Origin: a beta proteobacterium L13
GTDB taxonomy: Bacteria > Pseudomonadota > Gammaproteobacteria > Burkholderiales > Chromobacteriaceae
Direction of reading: 5' to 3'
Length of the DNA stretch: 64,000 bases
NCBI GenBank assembly: GCA_000335715.1
Contig: AMYZ01000001.1
Location: forward strand, 124,001 to 188,000
The translations under genes and the position numbers were made by a program. Within the stretch, counting starts at the first letter, position 1; every line of letters starts with the position of its first letter. The notes under the pieces are model-generated. The model was not told where the DNA came from, made no database searches, and was given only the letters and a program-made list of their open reading frames with translations. Positions 19,533 through 26,659 of this stretch are shown here, piece after piece.

Positions 19533-20321
19533 ATGCGGTGGTATGGCGTATTGTTGGTCTTTGGCCTGATGGCCACGGCAGGGGCTGATGAACTGTCGCT
19601 AACCGTGGCGACACGGACTGGCCAGGGGCAAACTTATTATCATGACTTGCTGGCGGCAGCACTGGCAGACAGCGGTGTGCCGGCTAGGCTGAAACCGGTA
19701 CCCGATATGCCCAATGCGCGTATCGAGCAGATGCTGGTGCAAGGGCGGCTGGGCGTGCACTGGTTTTTGCGTACTGCCGAGAGGGATAAGCGCTTTTTGC
19801 GGGTGAGCCAGGGCCTGACTGGCGGCATGATAGGCTGGCGTATCTTGATGGTGCCGCCAGCAGATGTGGCCGACTACGCCGGGGTGCGCACGCTGGCCGA
19901 TTTGCGTCGTAGCCGTCGCGTGGCTGCAATGGCGTTTGGCTGGGCGGATACAGCCATCTGGCAGCACAATGGTTTGCCGGCCATCCAGCAGCGCTTTTCT
20001 GTGGGCGAGCTGTATCGTCAGGTGGCTAGTGGTAAACGCGGGGTACATTACTTTCCGCGTGGCAGTATCGAAGTGGCTGGGGAGCATGATTTGCGTGCAG
20101 GCCTGGTGCCGCTGCCGGGCATCGTGCTGATCTATCCGCAAGATTTTTACTTTTATGTCTCACCAGCCATGCCGCAGCTGCACGCCAAGCTGCAACTGGC
20201 CATGCAGCAAGCCGAGCAAAGCGGCTTGCGCCAAAAGCTATTCCGTCAGTACTACGGCACGGCGCTCTCCGAACTGGCCTTGGACAAGCGCGTGCAGATC
20301 CACCTGTCTTCGCCGCCATGA
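19533..20321 (+). CDS. Periplasmic substrate-binding protein-like (SBP family 3 type)
   Basis: A 262-residue exported protein. Residues 1-19 (MRWYGVLLVFGLMATAGADE) form a signal peptide with likely cleavage after AGA. The mature part resembles the bacterial extracellular solute-binding family 3: TGQGQTYYHDLLAAALADSG, ARIEQMLVQGRLGVHWFLRTAERD, VRTLADLRRSRRVAAMAFGWADT, and a C-terminal FYFYVSPAMPQLHAKLQLAMQQAEQSGLRQKLF. No permease or ATPase gene is adjacent, so it is either a stand-alone ligand-binding protein or a partner of a system elsewhere. Its ribosome binding site is inside a strong hairpin. Confidence 0.75.
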   Translation: MRWYGVLLVFGLMATAGADELSLTVATRTGQGQTYYHDLLAAALADSGVPARLKPVPDMPNARIEQMLVQGRLGVHWFLRTAERDKRFLRVSQGLTGGMIGWRILMVPPADVADYAGVRTLADLRRSRRVAAMAFGWADTAIWQHNGLPAIQQRFSVGELYRQVASGKRGVHYFPRGSIEVAGEHDLRAGLVPLPGIVLIYPQDFYFYVSPAMPQLHAKLQLAMQQAEQSGLRQKLFRQYYGTALSELALDKRVQIHLSSPP

Positions 20322-20358
20322 TGCTGTATCGCCAGCACACGGCAGCAAGCATGGGCAC

Positions 20359-21633
20359 TCAGCCGCGAGGTGCTTCGCCGGTGCGGTTTGCCTGCAGCCA
20401 GCTTAGTGCTCCCCGCGCTGCAGCGCGGCCGCTGGCAAAGCAGGCAGTTAGCAGGTAGCCACCGGTTGGCGCTTCCCAGTCCAGCATTTCACCGGCGCAG
20501 AATACGCCAGGCAAGGCTTTGAGCATGCTGGATTGGTCCATGGCCTCGAAGCGTACGCCCCCTGCGGTACTGATGGCTTCATCGATGGGGCGCGCTGTGT
20601 GCAAGGTGAGTGGCAAGGCCTTGATGGCTTGTGCCAGCCTGGCCATATCGTTAAAGCTGTCTTTATCCAGCAGTTCGCGTAGCAGGCCCGCCTTGACGCC
20701 ATCCAGACCGCACTGTTTGCGCAGGTGGTTGGCTAGCGAGGCGGCACCACGGCCGCGCTGCAGCTCGCCCTGCAGGCGTTGCAAGCTGCGGTCCGGTAAC
20801 AGATCCAGGGTGATGGTGGCTTGGCCGTCGCGGGCAATGGCGTCGCGAATAGCGGCGCTGTAAGCGTAGATCAGGTTGCCTTCCACACCGGTGGCGGTGA
20901 CGACAAATTCGCCCCGGCGCTGGCTGGGTTGGCCGCATGCATCGGCAAACTGCAAGGTCACCCCTTTGAGCGCCTGGCCGGCAAACTTGCTGGCAAAGTG
21001 TTCGCTCCATGGGCGGTCGAAGCCGCAGTTCGATGGCGCCAGTGGCCGGGTATCCACGCCCCTTTCGCTGAGCAAGGGCAGCCAGCGGCCATCCGAACCC
21101 AGCTTGGCCCAGCTGCCGCCGCCTAATGCCAGCACCACCGCGCAACCTTGCCAGTGTGTGTCACCTGTAGGCGTGCTAAAGCGCAGGCTGCCATCGGCAA
21201 GCCAGCCCTCCCAGCGGTGGCGTACGTGCAGCTGCATGCCGGCCTCGCGCAGGCGAGCCAGCCAGGCACGCAATAGCGGGGCGGCTTTCATTTCTCGCGG
21301 GAATACCTTGCCCGAGCTGCCTACAAAAGTGTCGATCCCCAGGCCGTGTACCCAGTCACGCAGCGCCTCGGCATTGAACGCGTCCAGCATGGGTGCCAGC
21401 GCGGCCTCGCGCGGGCCGTAACGGCGGTAGAAGTCGGCTGGCGCTTCGCTGTGGGTAATGTTCATGCCGCCTACACCTGCCAGCAGGAATTTGCGCCCTG
21501 GCGAGGGCATGGCATCAAACACGTCTACCTGCACACCTGCCGCCAGCAGTGTTTCGGCTGCCATCAGGCCGGCCGGGCCGCCACCAATCACGGCGACGCG
21601 AGGCTGTTTGCTTGTAGAAACGGGTGAGGTCAT
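20359..21633 (-). CDS. BaiN/RdsA-like NAD(P)/FAD-dependent oxidoreductase
   Basis: A 424-residue flavoprotein of the HI0933-like family (TIGR03862-type). The FAD-binding Rossmann motif VAVIGGGPAGLMAAETLLAAG is at residues about 13-33, followed by the family-typical GRKFLLAGVGGMNITH near residue 46 and a C-terminal GVFCAGEMLDWEAPTGGYLLTACFASGRAAA near residue 380 that closes the FAD site. Physiological substrates of most members are unknown. It stands alone, convergent with the binding protein gene upstream in coordinates and divergent from the Nudix-like gene. Confidence 0.88.
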   Translation of the reverse strand: MTSPVSTSKQPRVAVIGGGPAGLMAAETLLAAGVQVDVFDAMPSPGRKFLLAGVGGMNITHSEAPADFYRRYGPREAALAPMLDAFNAEALRDWVHGLGIDTFVGSSGKVFPREMKAAPLLRAWLARLREAGMQLHVRHRWEGWLADGSLRFSTPTGDTHWQGCAVVLALGGGSWAKLGSDGRWLPLLSERGVDTRPLAPSNCGFDRPWSEHFASKFAGQALKGVTLQFADACGQPSQRRGEFVVTATGVEGNLIYAYSAAIRDAIARDGQATITLDLLPDRSLQRLQGELQRGRGAASLANHLRKQCGLDGVKAGLLRELLDKDSFNDMARLAQAIKALPLTLHTARPIDEAISTAGGVRFEAMDQSSMLKALPGVFCAGEMLDWEAPTGGYLLTACFASGRAAARGALSWLQANRTGEAPRG

Positions 21634-21726
21634 GGGGTAATCCGCATAGTTTTAGGCTGGGCGCGCGATTGTTACCGAAAGCAGCAGAAAAACCAACCGT
21701 TGGCCGCGCTTTGATGCGGACGGTAT

Positions 21727-21755
21727 TTGCTGCCTGACAAGTGCTTGATTAAAAT
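21727..21755 (+). promoter_or_regulatory. Candidate sigma-70 promoter for the Nudix-like gene
   Basis: TTGCTG (21727-21732) and TAAAAT (21750-21755), 17 bases apart, about 60 bases before the ATG at 21817. A single copy of the window-wide GTTGGCCGC motif lies just upstream at about 21703. Confidence 0.5.
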
Positions 21756-21816
21756 AGGGGTACACTATTTTGTTGTTTCTTTTGTTCTTTCATCTATTGG
21801 GCTGTATCTGCATATT

Positions 21817-22290
21817 ATGAGTTTTACGCGTGAAAACCGCTTTGAATCCCGCCTTTCCCCTACCTTGCCCCGCCGTGCCACGGCAATTATCGAGCTTCCT
21901 GATGGTGTATTGATGACGGCCTCTGCCGGTGGGCGTTTCAGCTTGCCTGGCGGGGTGTCGCAGCGTGGCGAGCTGCGCTCGCAGGCGCTGCTGCGCCAGG
22001 TACGCGACCAGACCGGCTTGCGTATCAACTCCATGTTGTACCTGTACGACCACATTACCCAGCACAATGCCCACAAGGTGTACCTGTGCATCGCCCAGGG
22101 CCAGCCGCGCATGCAGGAGGGCGGGGCGCGCATGACGCTGATTACCTCGCCGGATAGCGAGATGGACGTGCACGTGGAATCCCGTGCCATCTTGCGCCGC
22201 TACGCCAAGCTGCGTGGTGAAGAGGGCCCGAAGAGCGATGCGGTGCGTGCCATTTTGCAGCTGGCGCGCTATATCGCCAAAATGGACTAG
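21817..22290 (+). CDS. Nudix-fold protein with degenerate catalytic box
   Basis: A 157-residue protein starting MSFTRENRFESRL. Residues about 43-68 read GRFSLPGGVSQRGELRSQALLRQVRDQTGL. This keeps the Nudix spacing G-x5-E-x7-R, but R-E-U-x-E-E is replaced by R-Q-V-R-D-Q, so the metal-binding glutamates are missing and hydrolase activity is doubtful. The gene is followed 2 bases later by a thioredoxin-like gene with a GTG start, suggesting a two-gene operon. A regulatory or binding role is possible; function is unknown. Confidence 0.7.
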   Translation: MSFTRENRFESRLSPTLPRRATAIIELPDGVLMTASAGGRFSLPGGVSQRGELRSQALLRQVRDQTGLRINSMLYLYDHITQHNAHKVYLCIAQGQPRMQEGGARMTLITSPDSEMDVHVESRAILRRYAKLRGEEGPKSDAVRAILQLARYIAKMD

Positions 22291-22292
22291 CC

Positions 22293-22631
22293 GTGTCCTG
22301 GCAAGCGCTGGACGAGTTCGGTTTTGATGCCACGTTGGCCGCAACGCCAGGTGTGAGCCTGGTGATGTTTGGCCAGCCGCATTGTGGTGCCTGCCGTGGC
22401 TGGCAGGCGCAGCTGCCCTTGTGGCTGGCAGATCTGGGCGTGCAGCTGTGGTACGCCGACGTTGCCCGCGCGCAGGCGTTGGCATATCGCTTCGAGCTGT
22501 TTCAGCTGCCGGCTTTTGCGCTTTATCGAAATGGCCAGTTTCACGCCATGTGGCAAAGTGCCTTCAGTGGGCAGGCGGTGCGGCAAGCACTGGCCGACGC
22601 GCTGGCAGCCAGCCCGCAAGAAGAGCCCTGA
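22293..22631 (+). CDS. Thioredoxin-like protein
   Basis: A 112-residue thioredoxin-fold protein read from a GTG at 22293 (M)SWQALDEF. The active-site motif C-G-A-C lies in FGQPHCGACRGWQ near residue 30, and the cis-Pro is in LFQLPAFALY near residue 73. There is no signal peptide, so it is cytoplasmic. It begins 2 bases after the Nudix-like stop and ends before a strong terminator. The redox partner is unknown. Confidence 0.85.
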   Translation: MSWQALDEFGFDATLAATPGVSLVMFGQPHCGACRGWQAQLPLWLADLGVQLWYADVARAQALAYRFELFQLPAFALYRNGQFHAMWQSAFSGQAVRQALADALAASPQEEP

Positions 22632-22643
22632 GACTGGGCTCTG

Positions 22644-22680
22644 CAAAACAAAACGCTGCCTGGTGGCAGCGTTTTGTTTT
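22644..22680. terminator. Bidirectional intrinsic terminator
   Basis: AAAACAAAACGCTGCC pairs with GGCAGCGTTTTGTTTT around a TGGT loop, between the convergent thioredoxin-like gene and a membrane protein gene. Confidence 0.92.
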
Positions 22681-22694
22681 GGCAGGAAACGAAC

Positions 22695-23276
22695 TTAAGG
22701 GGCACTCTCGCCAGCCTTGAGTGTGGCAGCCTGCATCAGCTCCGGCGGGAACACCTCTACGCCCATGCTGGCCGCCACCGTCACCATATTGACCATCAGG
22801 ATGATGGCAATGGGCGAAAACAGCAGGGTGCCGCCCAGTACGCGCAGTACGCTGGCGCCAGTGCTTAGCGCCATTGCCTTCACCACGATATACAGCGCTA
22901 CCGCCCCCATGACTAACGATAAGCCCTGTGCCACGTCATCCGGCAGCCAGCTCACCAGTGGGTCCAGCAGCTTGATCAGGCTGGCTGCGGCAACAAGCCC
23001 TATCAGGGGGAGCTCGATACGGCAGCCGGCGCGCCGCAACCACCAGCGCATGAAGGTGGCGTATAGCGAGGTTTCCATCAGCGTATACAGCGTAAAGAAC
23101 AGCGTGAGTGCCAGCGGGTCGCCGCTGGCACCATCAGCGTGGGCGGCCGCGGCCGACATGATGCCAAGTGCGGCAAACACCCCCATGAGCTGGCCCAGCG
23201 GGTACTGGTATTGTTCCAGGCGGCCAACGCGCAGGCGCAGCAGGTCGATGGCGTCGTGGATCAGTGGCAGGTTCAT
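22695..23276 (-). CDS. Membrane protein of unknown function
   Basis: A 193-residue protein with about four to five hydrophobic segments (about residues 31-47, 57-75, 90-105, 118-140 and 148-170). It begins with a soluble stretch, MNLPLIHDAIDLLRLRVGRLEQYQYP. I do not recognise a family; the arrangement loosely recalls Yip1-like membrane domains. It starts 3 bases after the purU stop in the same direction, so it probably shares the purU transcript. Confidence 0.7.
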   Translation of the reverse strand: MNLPLIHDAIDLLRLRVGRLEQYQYPLGQLMGVFAALGIMSAAAAHADGASGDPLALTLFFTLYTLMETSLYATFMRWWLRRAGCRIELPLIGLVAAASLIKLLDPLVSWLPDDVAQGLSLVMGAVALYIVVKAMALSTGASVLRVLGGTLLFSPIAIILMVNMVTVAASMGVEVFPPELMQAATLKAGESAP

Positions 23277-23279
23277 GGT

Positions 23280-24140
23280 TTAGTCAAAAATCACGGTCTT
23301 GTTGTTGTAGGCCAGGATGCGGTTTTCCAGGTGCCAGCGTACGGCACGGGACAGCACCACGCGCTCCAGGTCGCGGCCTTTCTGGATCAGGTCGTCCACG
23401 TCATCACGGTGCGAGATGCGGGTGACTTCCTGTTCGATAATCGGGCCGTCGTCCAGGATTTCGGTGACGTAGTGGCTGGTAGCGCCGATCAGCTTTACGC
23501 CACGGGCAAAGGCGCGATGGTAAGGCTTGGCACCGTCGAAGGCCGGCAGGAAACTGTGGTGGATGTTGATGACGCGGTGCGGGTAGCGCTCGACAAATTT
23601 TTGCGACAGCACCTGCATATAGCGCGCCAGCACGATCAGGTCGACATCGGCTTCTTCCAGCAGCGCCCACTGGCGAGCCTCGGCTTCGGCCTTGTTGTCT
23701 TTGGTGACAGCAATCACGTGGTAGGGGATGCCGTGGAATTCGGCCAGGCGGCGGCAGTCTTCGTGGTTGGAGATAATCAGCGGGATATCGCAATCGAGTT
23801 CGCCAATGCTGTAGCGGTGCAGCAGGTCGACCAGGCAGTGTTCGTATTTGGATACAAAGATGGCCATGCGCGGCTTGCGTACCGACAGCGACACCTGCCA
23901 TTGCATATTGTGCTTTTCGGCGATGGGGGCAAAGGCGGCGGCAAAGCTGTCCATCGGCAGGGTAAAGCCGTTCAGGTCCCACTGCACGCGCATCAGGAAC
24001 AGGTTTTCCACCGGGTCCTGGTGCTGGTCGGCGTGCAGGATGTTGGCGTTATAGGTCAGCAGGAAATTGGCGATGGCTGCAACCAGGCCGTGGCTGTCCG
24101 GGCAGCTGATCAGCAGGGTGGCAGAATGGCGGTTACTCAT
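23280..24140 (-). CDS. purU: Formyltetrahydrofolate deformylase
   Basis: PurU (286 residues) hydrolyses 10-formyltetrahydrofolate to formate and tetrahydrofolate, balancing the one-carbon pool and supplying formate to PurT. An N-terminal ACT domain (about 6-85, ATLLISCPDSHGLVAAIANFL) binds regulatory amino acids (Met/Gly in E. coli). The C-terminal formyltransferase-type domain has NIHHSFLPAFDGAKPYHRAF near residue 190, holding the catalytic Asn and His, and GATSHYVTEILDDGPI with the Asp. folD is upstream on the same strand and the glycine cleavage genes are at 57.7-62.3 kb. Confidence 0.96.
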   Translation of the reverse strand: MSNRHSATLLISCPDSHGLVAAIANFLLTYNANILHADQHQDPVENLFLMRVQWDLNGFTLPMDSFAAAFAPIAEKHNMQWQVSLSVRKPRMAIFVSKYEHCLVDLLHRYSIGELDCDIPLIISNHEDCRRLAEFHGIPYHVIAVTKDNKAEAEARQWALLEEADVDLIVLARYMQVLSQKFVERYPHRVINIHHSFLPAFDGAKPYHRAFARGVKLIGATSHYVTEILDDGPIIEQEVTRISHRDDVDDLIQKGRDLERVVLSRAVRWHLENRILAYNNKTVIFD

Positions 24141-24181
24141 GGTTTGACTCTTTGTCTGTAAGTTTTGTCTTGAGGGCAGAT

Positions 24182-24218
24182 AAAAAACGCCGCCGGCTGC
24201 AGCGGCAGACGGCGGCGT
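24182..24218 (-). terminator. Intrinsic terminator after folD
   Basis: On the minus strand, ACGCCGCCG pairs with CGGCGGCGT and is followed by TTTTTTA. It lies 19 bases beyond the folD stop, separating it from purU. Confidence 0.8.
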
Positions 24219-24236
24219 GCGTGCTTCGTGTCTGCG

Positions 24237-25088
24237 TCAGGCGTTGAGATTGGCCGAATCCAGCGTGTTCTGCAACAAGGTGGCAATGGTCATCGGGCCA
24301 ACGCCGCCAGGAACCGGGGTGATGTAGCTGGCTACTTCGCGGGCGGCGTCGAATTCAACGTCGCCACAGATCTTGCCGCTATCCAGGCGGTTGATACCCA
24401 CATCGATCACTACTGCACCCGGTTTCAGCCAGGCGGCCTTCACGAAGTTGGGGATGCCCACGGCGGCCACCACGATGTCGGCGCGGCCAACTTCACCGGC
24501 CAGGTCGGCGGTGGCGCTGTGGCACACGGTAACGGTAGCGCGCGCCAACAGCATTTCCAGCGCTTGCGGGCGGCCAACGATGTTGGAGGCGCCCACGATC
24601 ACTACATTCTTGCCTTTCGGGTCGATGTTGTACTCTTCCAGCAGCGTCATCACGCCGCGCGGGGTGCAGGGGCGCAGTTGCGGCATCTTGATCGCCAGGC
24701 GGCCCATATTGTAAGGGTGGAAGCCGTCTACGTCCTTTTTGGGGTTAATGCGTTCGATCACCAGCTGCGGGTCGATCTGCTTGGGCAGCGGCAGCTGTAC
24801 CAGAATGCCGTCTACGCTGTCGTCGGCGTTCAGCTGGTCGATGATGGCCAGCAGTTCTTCCTGGCTGGTGCTACCCGGCAGCTCGTAAGACAGCGAGCGC
24901 ACGCCCGCCTTTTCGCAGGAGCGCTTCTTGTTGTTCACGTAAATGCCGGAAGCCGGGTCGTCGCCGACCAGAATCACAGCCAGGGCCGGGGCGCGTTTGC
25001 CTGCAGCCAGGCGGGCGTCTACGCCCACGCGTACGCGGTTGATCAGGGTTTCGGCAACGGCCTTGCCGTCGATGAGTTGTGCCGCCAT
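24237..25088 (-). CDS. folD: Bifunctional methylenetetrahydrofolate dehydrogenase/cyclohydrolase
   Basis: FolD (283 residues) converts 5,10-methylene-THF to 10-formyl-THF with NADP. Key features are [13 protein letters not shown] near residue 52 with the catalytic Lys, [12 protein letters not shown] near residue 98, [11 protein letters not shown] near residue 165 (dinucleotide binding), and the C-terminal [19 protein letters not shown] use the ATG at 25086-25088 ([11 protein letters not shown]); an in-frame ATG 15 bases upstream ([10 protein letters not shown]) is also possible. It is divergent from the tRNA array across about 230 bases. Confidence 0.96.
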   Translation of the reverse strand: MAAQLIDGKAVAETLINRVRVGVDARLAAGKRAPALAVILVGDDPASGIYVNNKKRSCEKAGVRSLSYELPGSTSQEELLAIIDQLNADDSVDGILVQLPLPKQIDPQLVIERINPKKDVDGFHPYNMGRLAIKMPQLRPCTPRGVMTLLEEYNIDPKGKNVVIVGASNIVGRPQALEMLLARATVTVCHSATADLAGEVGRADIVVAAVGIPNFVKAAWLKPGAVVIDVGINRLDSGKICGDVEFDAAREVASYITPVPGGVGPMTIATLLQNTLDSANLNA

Positions 25089-25276
25089 GCTGCTATCCAC
25101 CATTAAGGTTAGAAGTGAACGAAAGCCGGATTTTCTCATTTTTTGGGGTATCTGCTCAATCGCTTCAATGGCTTGTGCTGCATTCTTTTTTGCATTGCAG
25201 CAGCGGGTGCTGTCGTGTTTTACCGGCACGCGCATGGGGTGGGGCGCAGGTACATGCAATTTTTTAGCATTGGGTG
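25089..25276. other. Non-coding spacer between folD and the tRNA array
   Basis: Just under 190 bases with no convincing gene. It must hold the folD promoter on the minus strand. I see no clear hairpin or repeat in it. Confidence 0.4.
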
Positions 25277-25305
25277 TTGACAGCAATAAAACAGCCCTGT
25301 ATATT
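25277..25305 (+). promoter_or_regulatory. Strong sigma-70 promoter for the tRNA array
   Basis: A perfect -35 box TTGACA (25277-25282) and -10 box TATATT (25300-25305) with a 17-base spacer. The first tRNA begins 15 bases later. Confidence 0.9.
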
Positions 25306-25319
25306 TCGCCTCCTGTCGT

Positions 25320-25396
25320 CGGGGCGTAGCGCAGTCTGGTAGCGCATCTGCTTTGGGAGCAGAGGGTCGTGAGTTCGAATCCCACCGCCCCGACCA
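25320..25396 (+). tRNA. tRNA-Pro (anticodon TGG)
   Basis: 77 bases, acceptor CGGGGCG/CGCCCCG, anticodon loop TTTGGGA giving TGG, and CCA encoded at 25394-25396. First of a Pro-Arg-His-His array. Its acceptor stem is the same as that of the GGG isoacceptor at 13.6 kb. Confidence 0.97.
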
Positions 25397-25413
25397 CAGC
25401 CACACCCGATAGA

Positions 25414-25490
25414 GCGCCCGTAGCTCAACCGGATAGAGCACCGGCCTTCTAAGCCGGGGGTTACGGGTTCGATTCCTGTCGGGCGCGCCA
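25414..25490 (+). tRNA. tRNA-Arg (anticodon TCT)
   Basis: 77 bases, acceptor GCGCCCG/CGGGCGC, anticodon stem CCGGC/GCCGG with loop CTTCTAA giving TCT, and CCA encoded at 25488-25490. It is 17 bases after tRNA-Pro. Confidence 0.97.
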
Positions 25491-25522
25491 GTGGCGATGT
25501 GGTAGTAAAATGCAGTATCTGT

Positions 25523-25599
25523 GGTGGATGTAGCTCAGTTGGTAGAGTCCAGGATTGTGATTCCTGTTGTCGTGGGTTCGAGCCCCATCATCCACCCCA
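25523..25599 (+). tRNA. tRNA-His (anticodon GTG), copy 1
   Basis: 77 bases including the extra G at -1 that pairs with C73; acceptor GTGGATG/CATCCAC, anticodon stem CAGGA/TCCTG with loop TTGTGAT giving GTG, and encoded CCA. Its sequence is identical to copy 2. Histidine tRNA is a substrate of Tgt, encoded in this window. Confidence 0.97.
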
Positions 25600-25643
25600 A
25601 AATTCGGTTTGCCGCACAATGTGCGTCAGACGCACCGCTCAGC

Positions 25644-25720
25644 GGTGGATGTAGCTCAGTTGGTAGAGTCCAGGATTGTGATTCCTGTTGTCGTGGGTTC
25701 GAGCCCCATCATCCACCCCA
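25644..25720 (+). tRNA. tRNA-His (anticodon GTG), copy 2
   Basis: An exact duplicate of the preceding tRNA-His, starting 121 bases after it. The flanks differ (a short unrelated spacer), so the duplication is limited to the tRNA itself or is old. It ends the array. Confidence 0.97.
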
Positions 25721-25725
25721 GAATA

Positions 25726-25753
25726 AACCCGGTCCTTGCGGCCGGGTTTTTCT
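25726..25753 (+). terminator. Intrinsic terminator of the tRNA array
   Basis: AACCCGG pairs with CCGGGTT around a 9-base loop, followed by TTTCTTT. It lies 5 bases after the second tRNA-His. Confidence 0.8.
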
Positions 25754-25858
25754 TTGCCTGTCGTTTGCGCCGGCCAGGCTTTTATTGCGCATGAACGGCC
25801 GCCTGGTGCCGTTTTGCTATGCACTTCTGCTAATTCGATGTCCCTTTTCTGTAATCTC

Positions 25859-25905
25859 TTGTCGCACGCGTATTTCACCGTATAATCGAATACATTTGCA
25901 TGTAT
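25859..25905 (+). promoter_or_regulatory. Promoter and candidate operator of the GntR gene
   Basis: TTGTCG (25859-25864) and a perfect TATAAT (25881-25886) are 16 bases apart. Just downstream, ATACAT-TTGC-ATGTAT (25890-25905) is an inverted repeat at the expected transcription start. Its position and symmetry suit autorepression by the FCD-type GntR protein encoded immediately downstream. Confidence 0.65.
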
Positions 25906-25925
25906 CCGATAGCCAGAGCGTGACC

Positions 25926-26597
25926 ATGACCACTATGCAGCCCATCAAGCGACAAACCCTCACCAGTGCCGTGACCGAATCCTTGCGCCAGCGCATTCTT
26001 TCGGGCGAGTTTGCCGACGGACAACAGCTGCGTCAGGAGGCCTTGTCCAACGAGTATGGCGTCAGCCGCGTGCCGGTGCGTGAAGCGCTGCGCCAGCTGG
26101 AGGCCGAAGGCCTGATCCAGATTATCGACCACAAGGGCGCGCTGGTGTCCAAGCTGTCGCTGGACGACGTGCTGGAGCTGCTGGAAATACGCGCCATGCT
26201 GGAAAGCGAAGTGCTGCGCGCCGCCATTCCCTGTCAGGTGGCTGCCGACCACGATGCAGCCGAAGCCACATTGAACGAATTCGAACAGGCGCTGGCCACC
26301 AACGATATTCGCCACTGGGGCGAGCTGAACTCGCGCTTTCACCTGGCGCTGTACCGTGCAGCCAAGCGGCCCAATACCATGGCGCTGATCGAGCAGCTGC
26401 ATAACAAGACCGACCGCTACACGCGCATGCAGATCCTGTTCACCCGTACCATGGAGCGCGCCCACGAAGAGCACAGCAAGCTGCTGGACCTGTGTCGCAA
26501 GGGCGCAGCAGACGAGGCGGCCGAGTTTCTGCGCTTCCATATCCTGTCTGCCGGCCACGCGCTGGAGTCCTACCTGCTGACGCAAGAGCGCCGCTAA
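25926..26597 (+). CDS. GntR-family regulator, FCD (FadR-type) subfamily
   Basis: A 223-residue transcription factor. The winged helix (about 10-75) includes QEALSNEYGVSRVPVREALRQLEAEGLI. The all-helical FCD domain (about 85-215) has the metal/ligand pattern of this class: Arg/Asp in ELLEIRAMLESEVLR, His in NSRFHLALY, His in HEEHSKLL and His in LRFHILSAGHA. Start is the ATG at 25926 (MTTMQPIKRQTL). Such proteins sense organic acids and usually repress a neighbouring catabolic operon, but no such operon is adjacent here. Confidence 0.92.
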   Translation: MTTMQPIKRQTLTSAVTESLRQRILSGEFADGQQLRQEALSNEYGVSRVPVREALRQLEAEGLIQIIDHKGALVSKLSLDDVLELLEIRAMLESEVLRAAIPCQVAADHDAAEATLNEFEQALATNDIRHWGELNSRFHLALYRAAKRPNTMALIEQLHNKTDRYTRMQILFTRTMERAHEEHSKLLDLCRKGAADEAAEFLRFHILSAGHALESYLLTQERR

Positions 26598-26617
26598 GTT
26601 GCGGCCAACCCGGTTTG

Positions 26618-26647
26618 AAAAAAGCACCGCCTCGGCGGTGCTTTTTT
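26618..26647. terminator. Bidirectional intrinsic terminator
   Basis: AAAAAAGCACCGC pairs with GCGGTGCTTTTTT around a CTCG loop, between the convergent GntR gene and the binding protein gene. A single GTTGGCCGCA motif lies just before it at about 26601. Confidence 0.93.
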
Positions 26648-26659
26648 ATTGCTGCGGGC

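Noticed and set aside
25523..25720. Possible short repeat array or CRISPR from the 77-bp direct repeat
   Set aside because: The two repeats are complete tRNA-His genes with cloverleaf structure, and there are only two copies.
25521..25925. A long N-terminal extension of the GntR protein reading through the tRNA-His genes
   Set aside because: It crosses two tRNAs and a terminator; the ATG at 25926 follows a proper promoter and matches family length.
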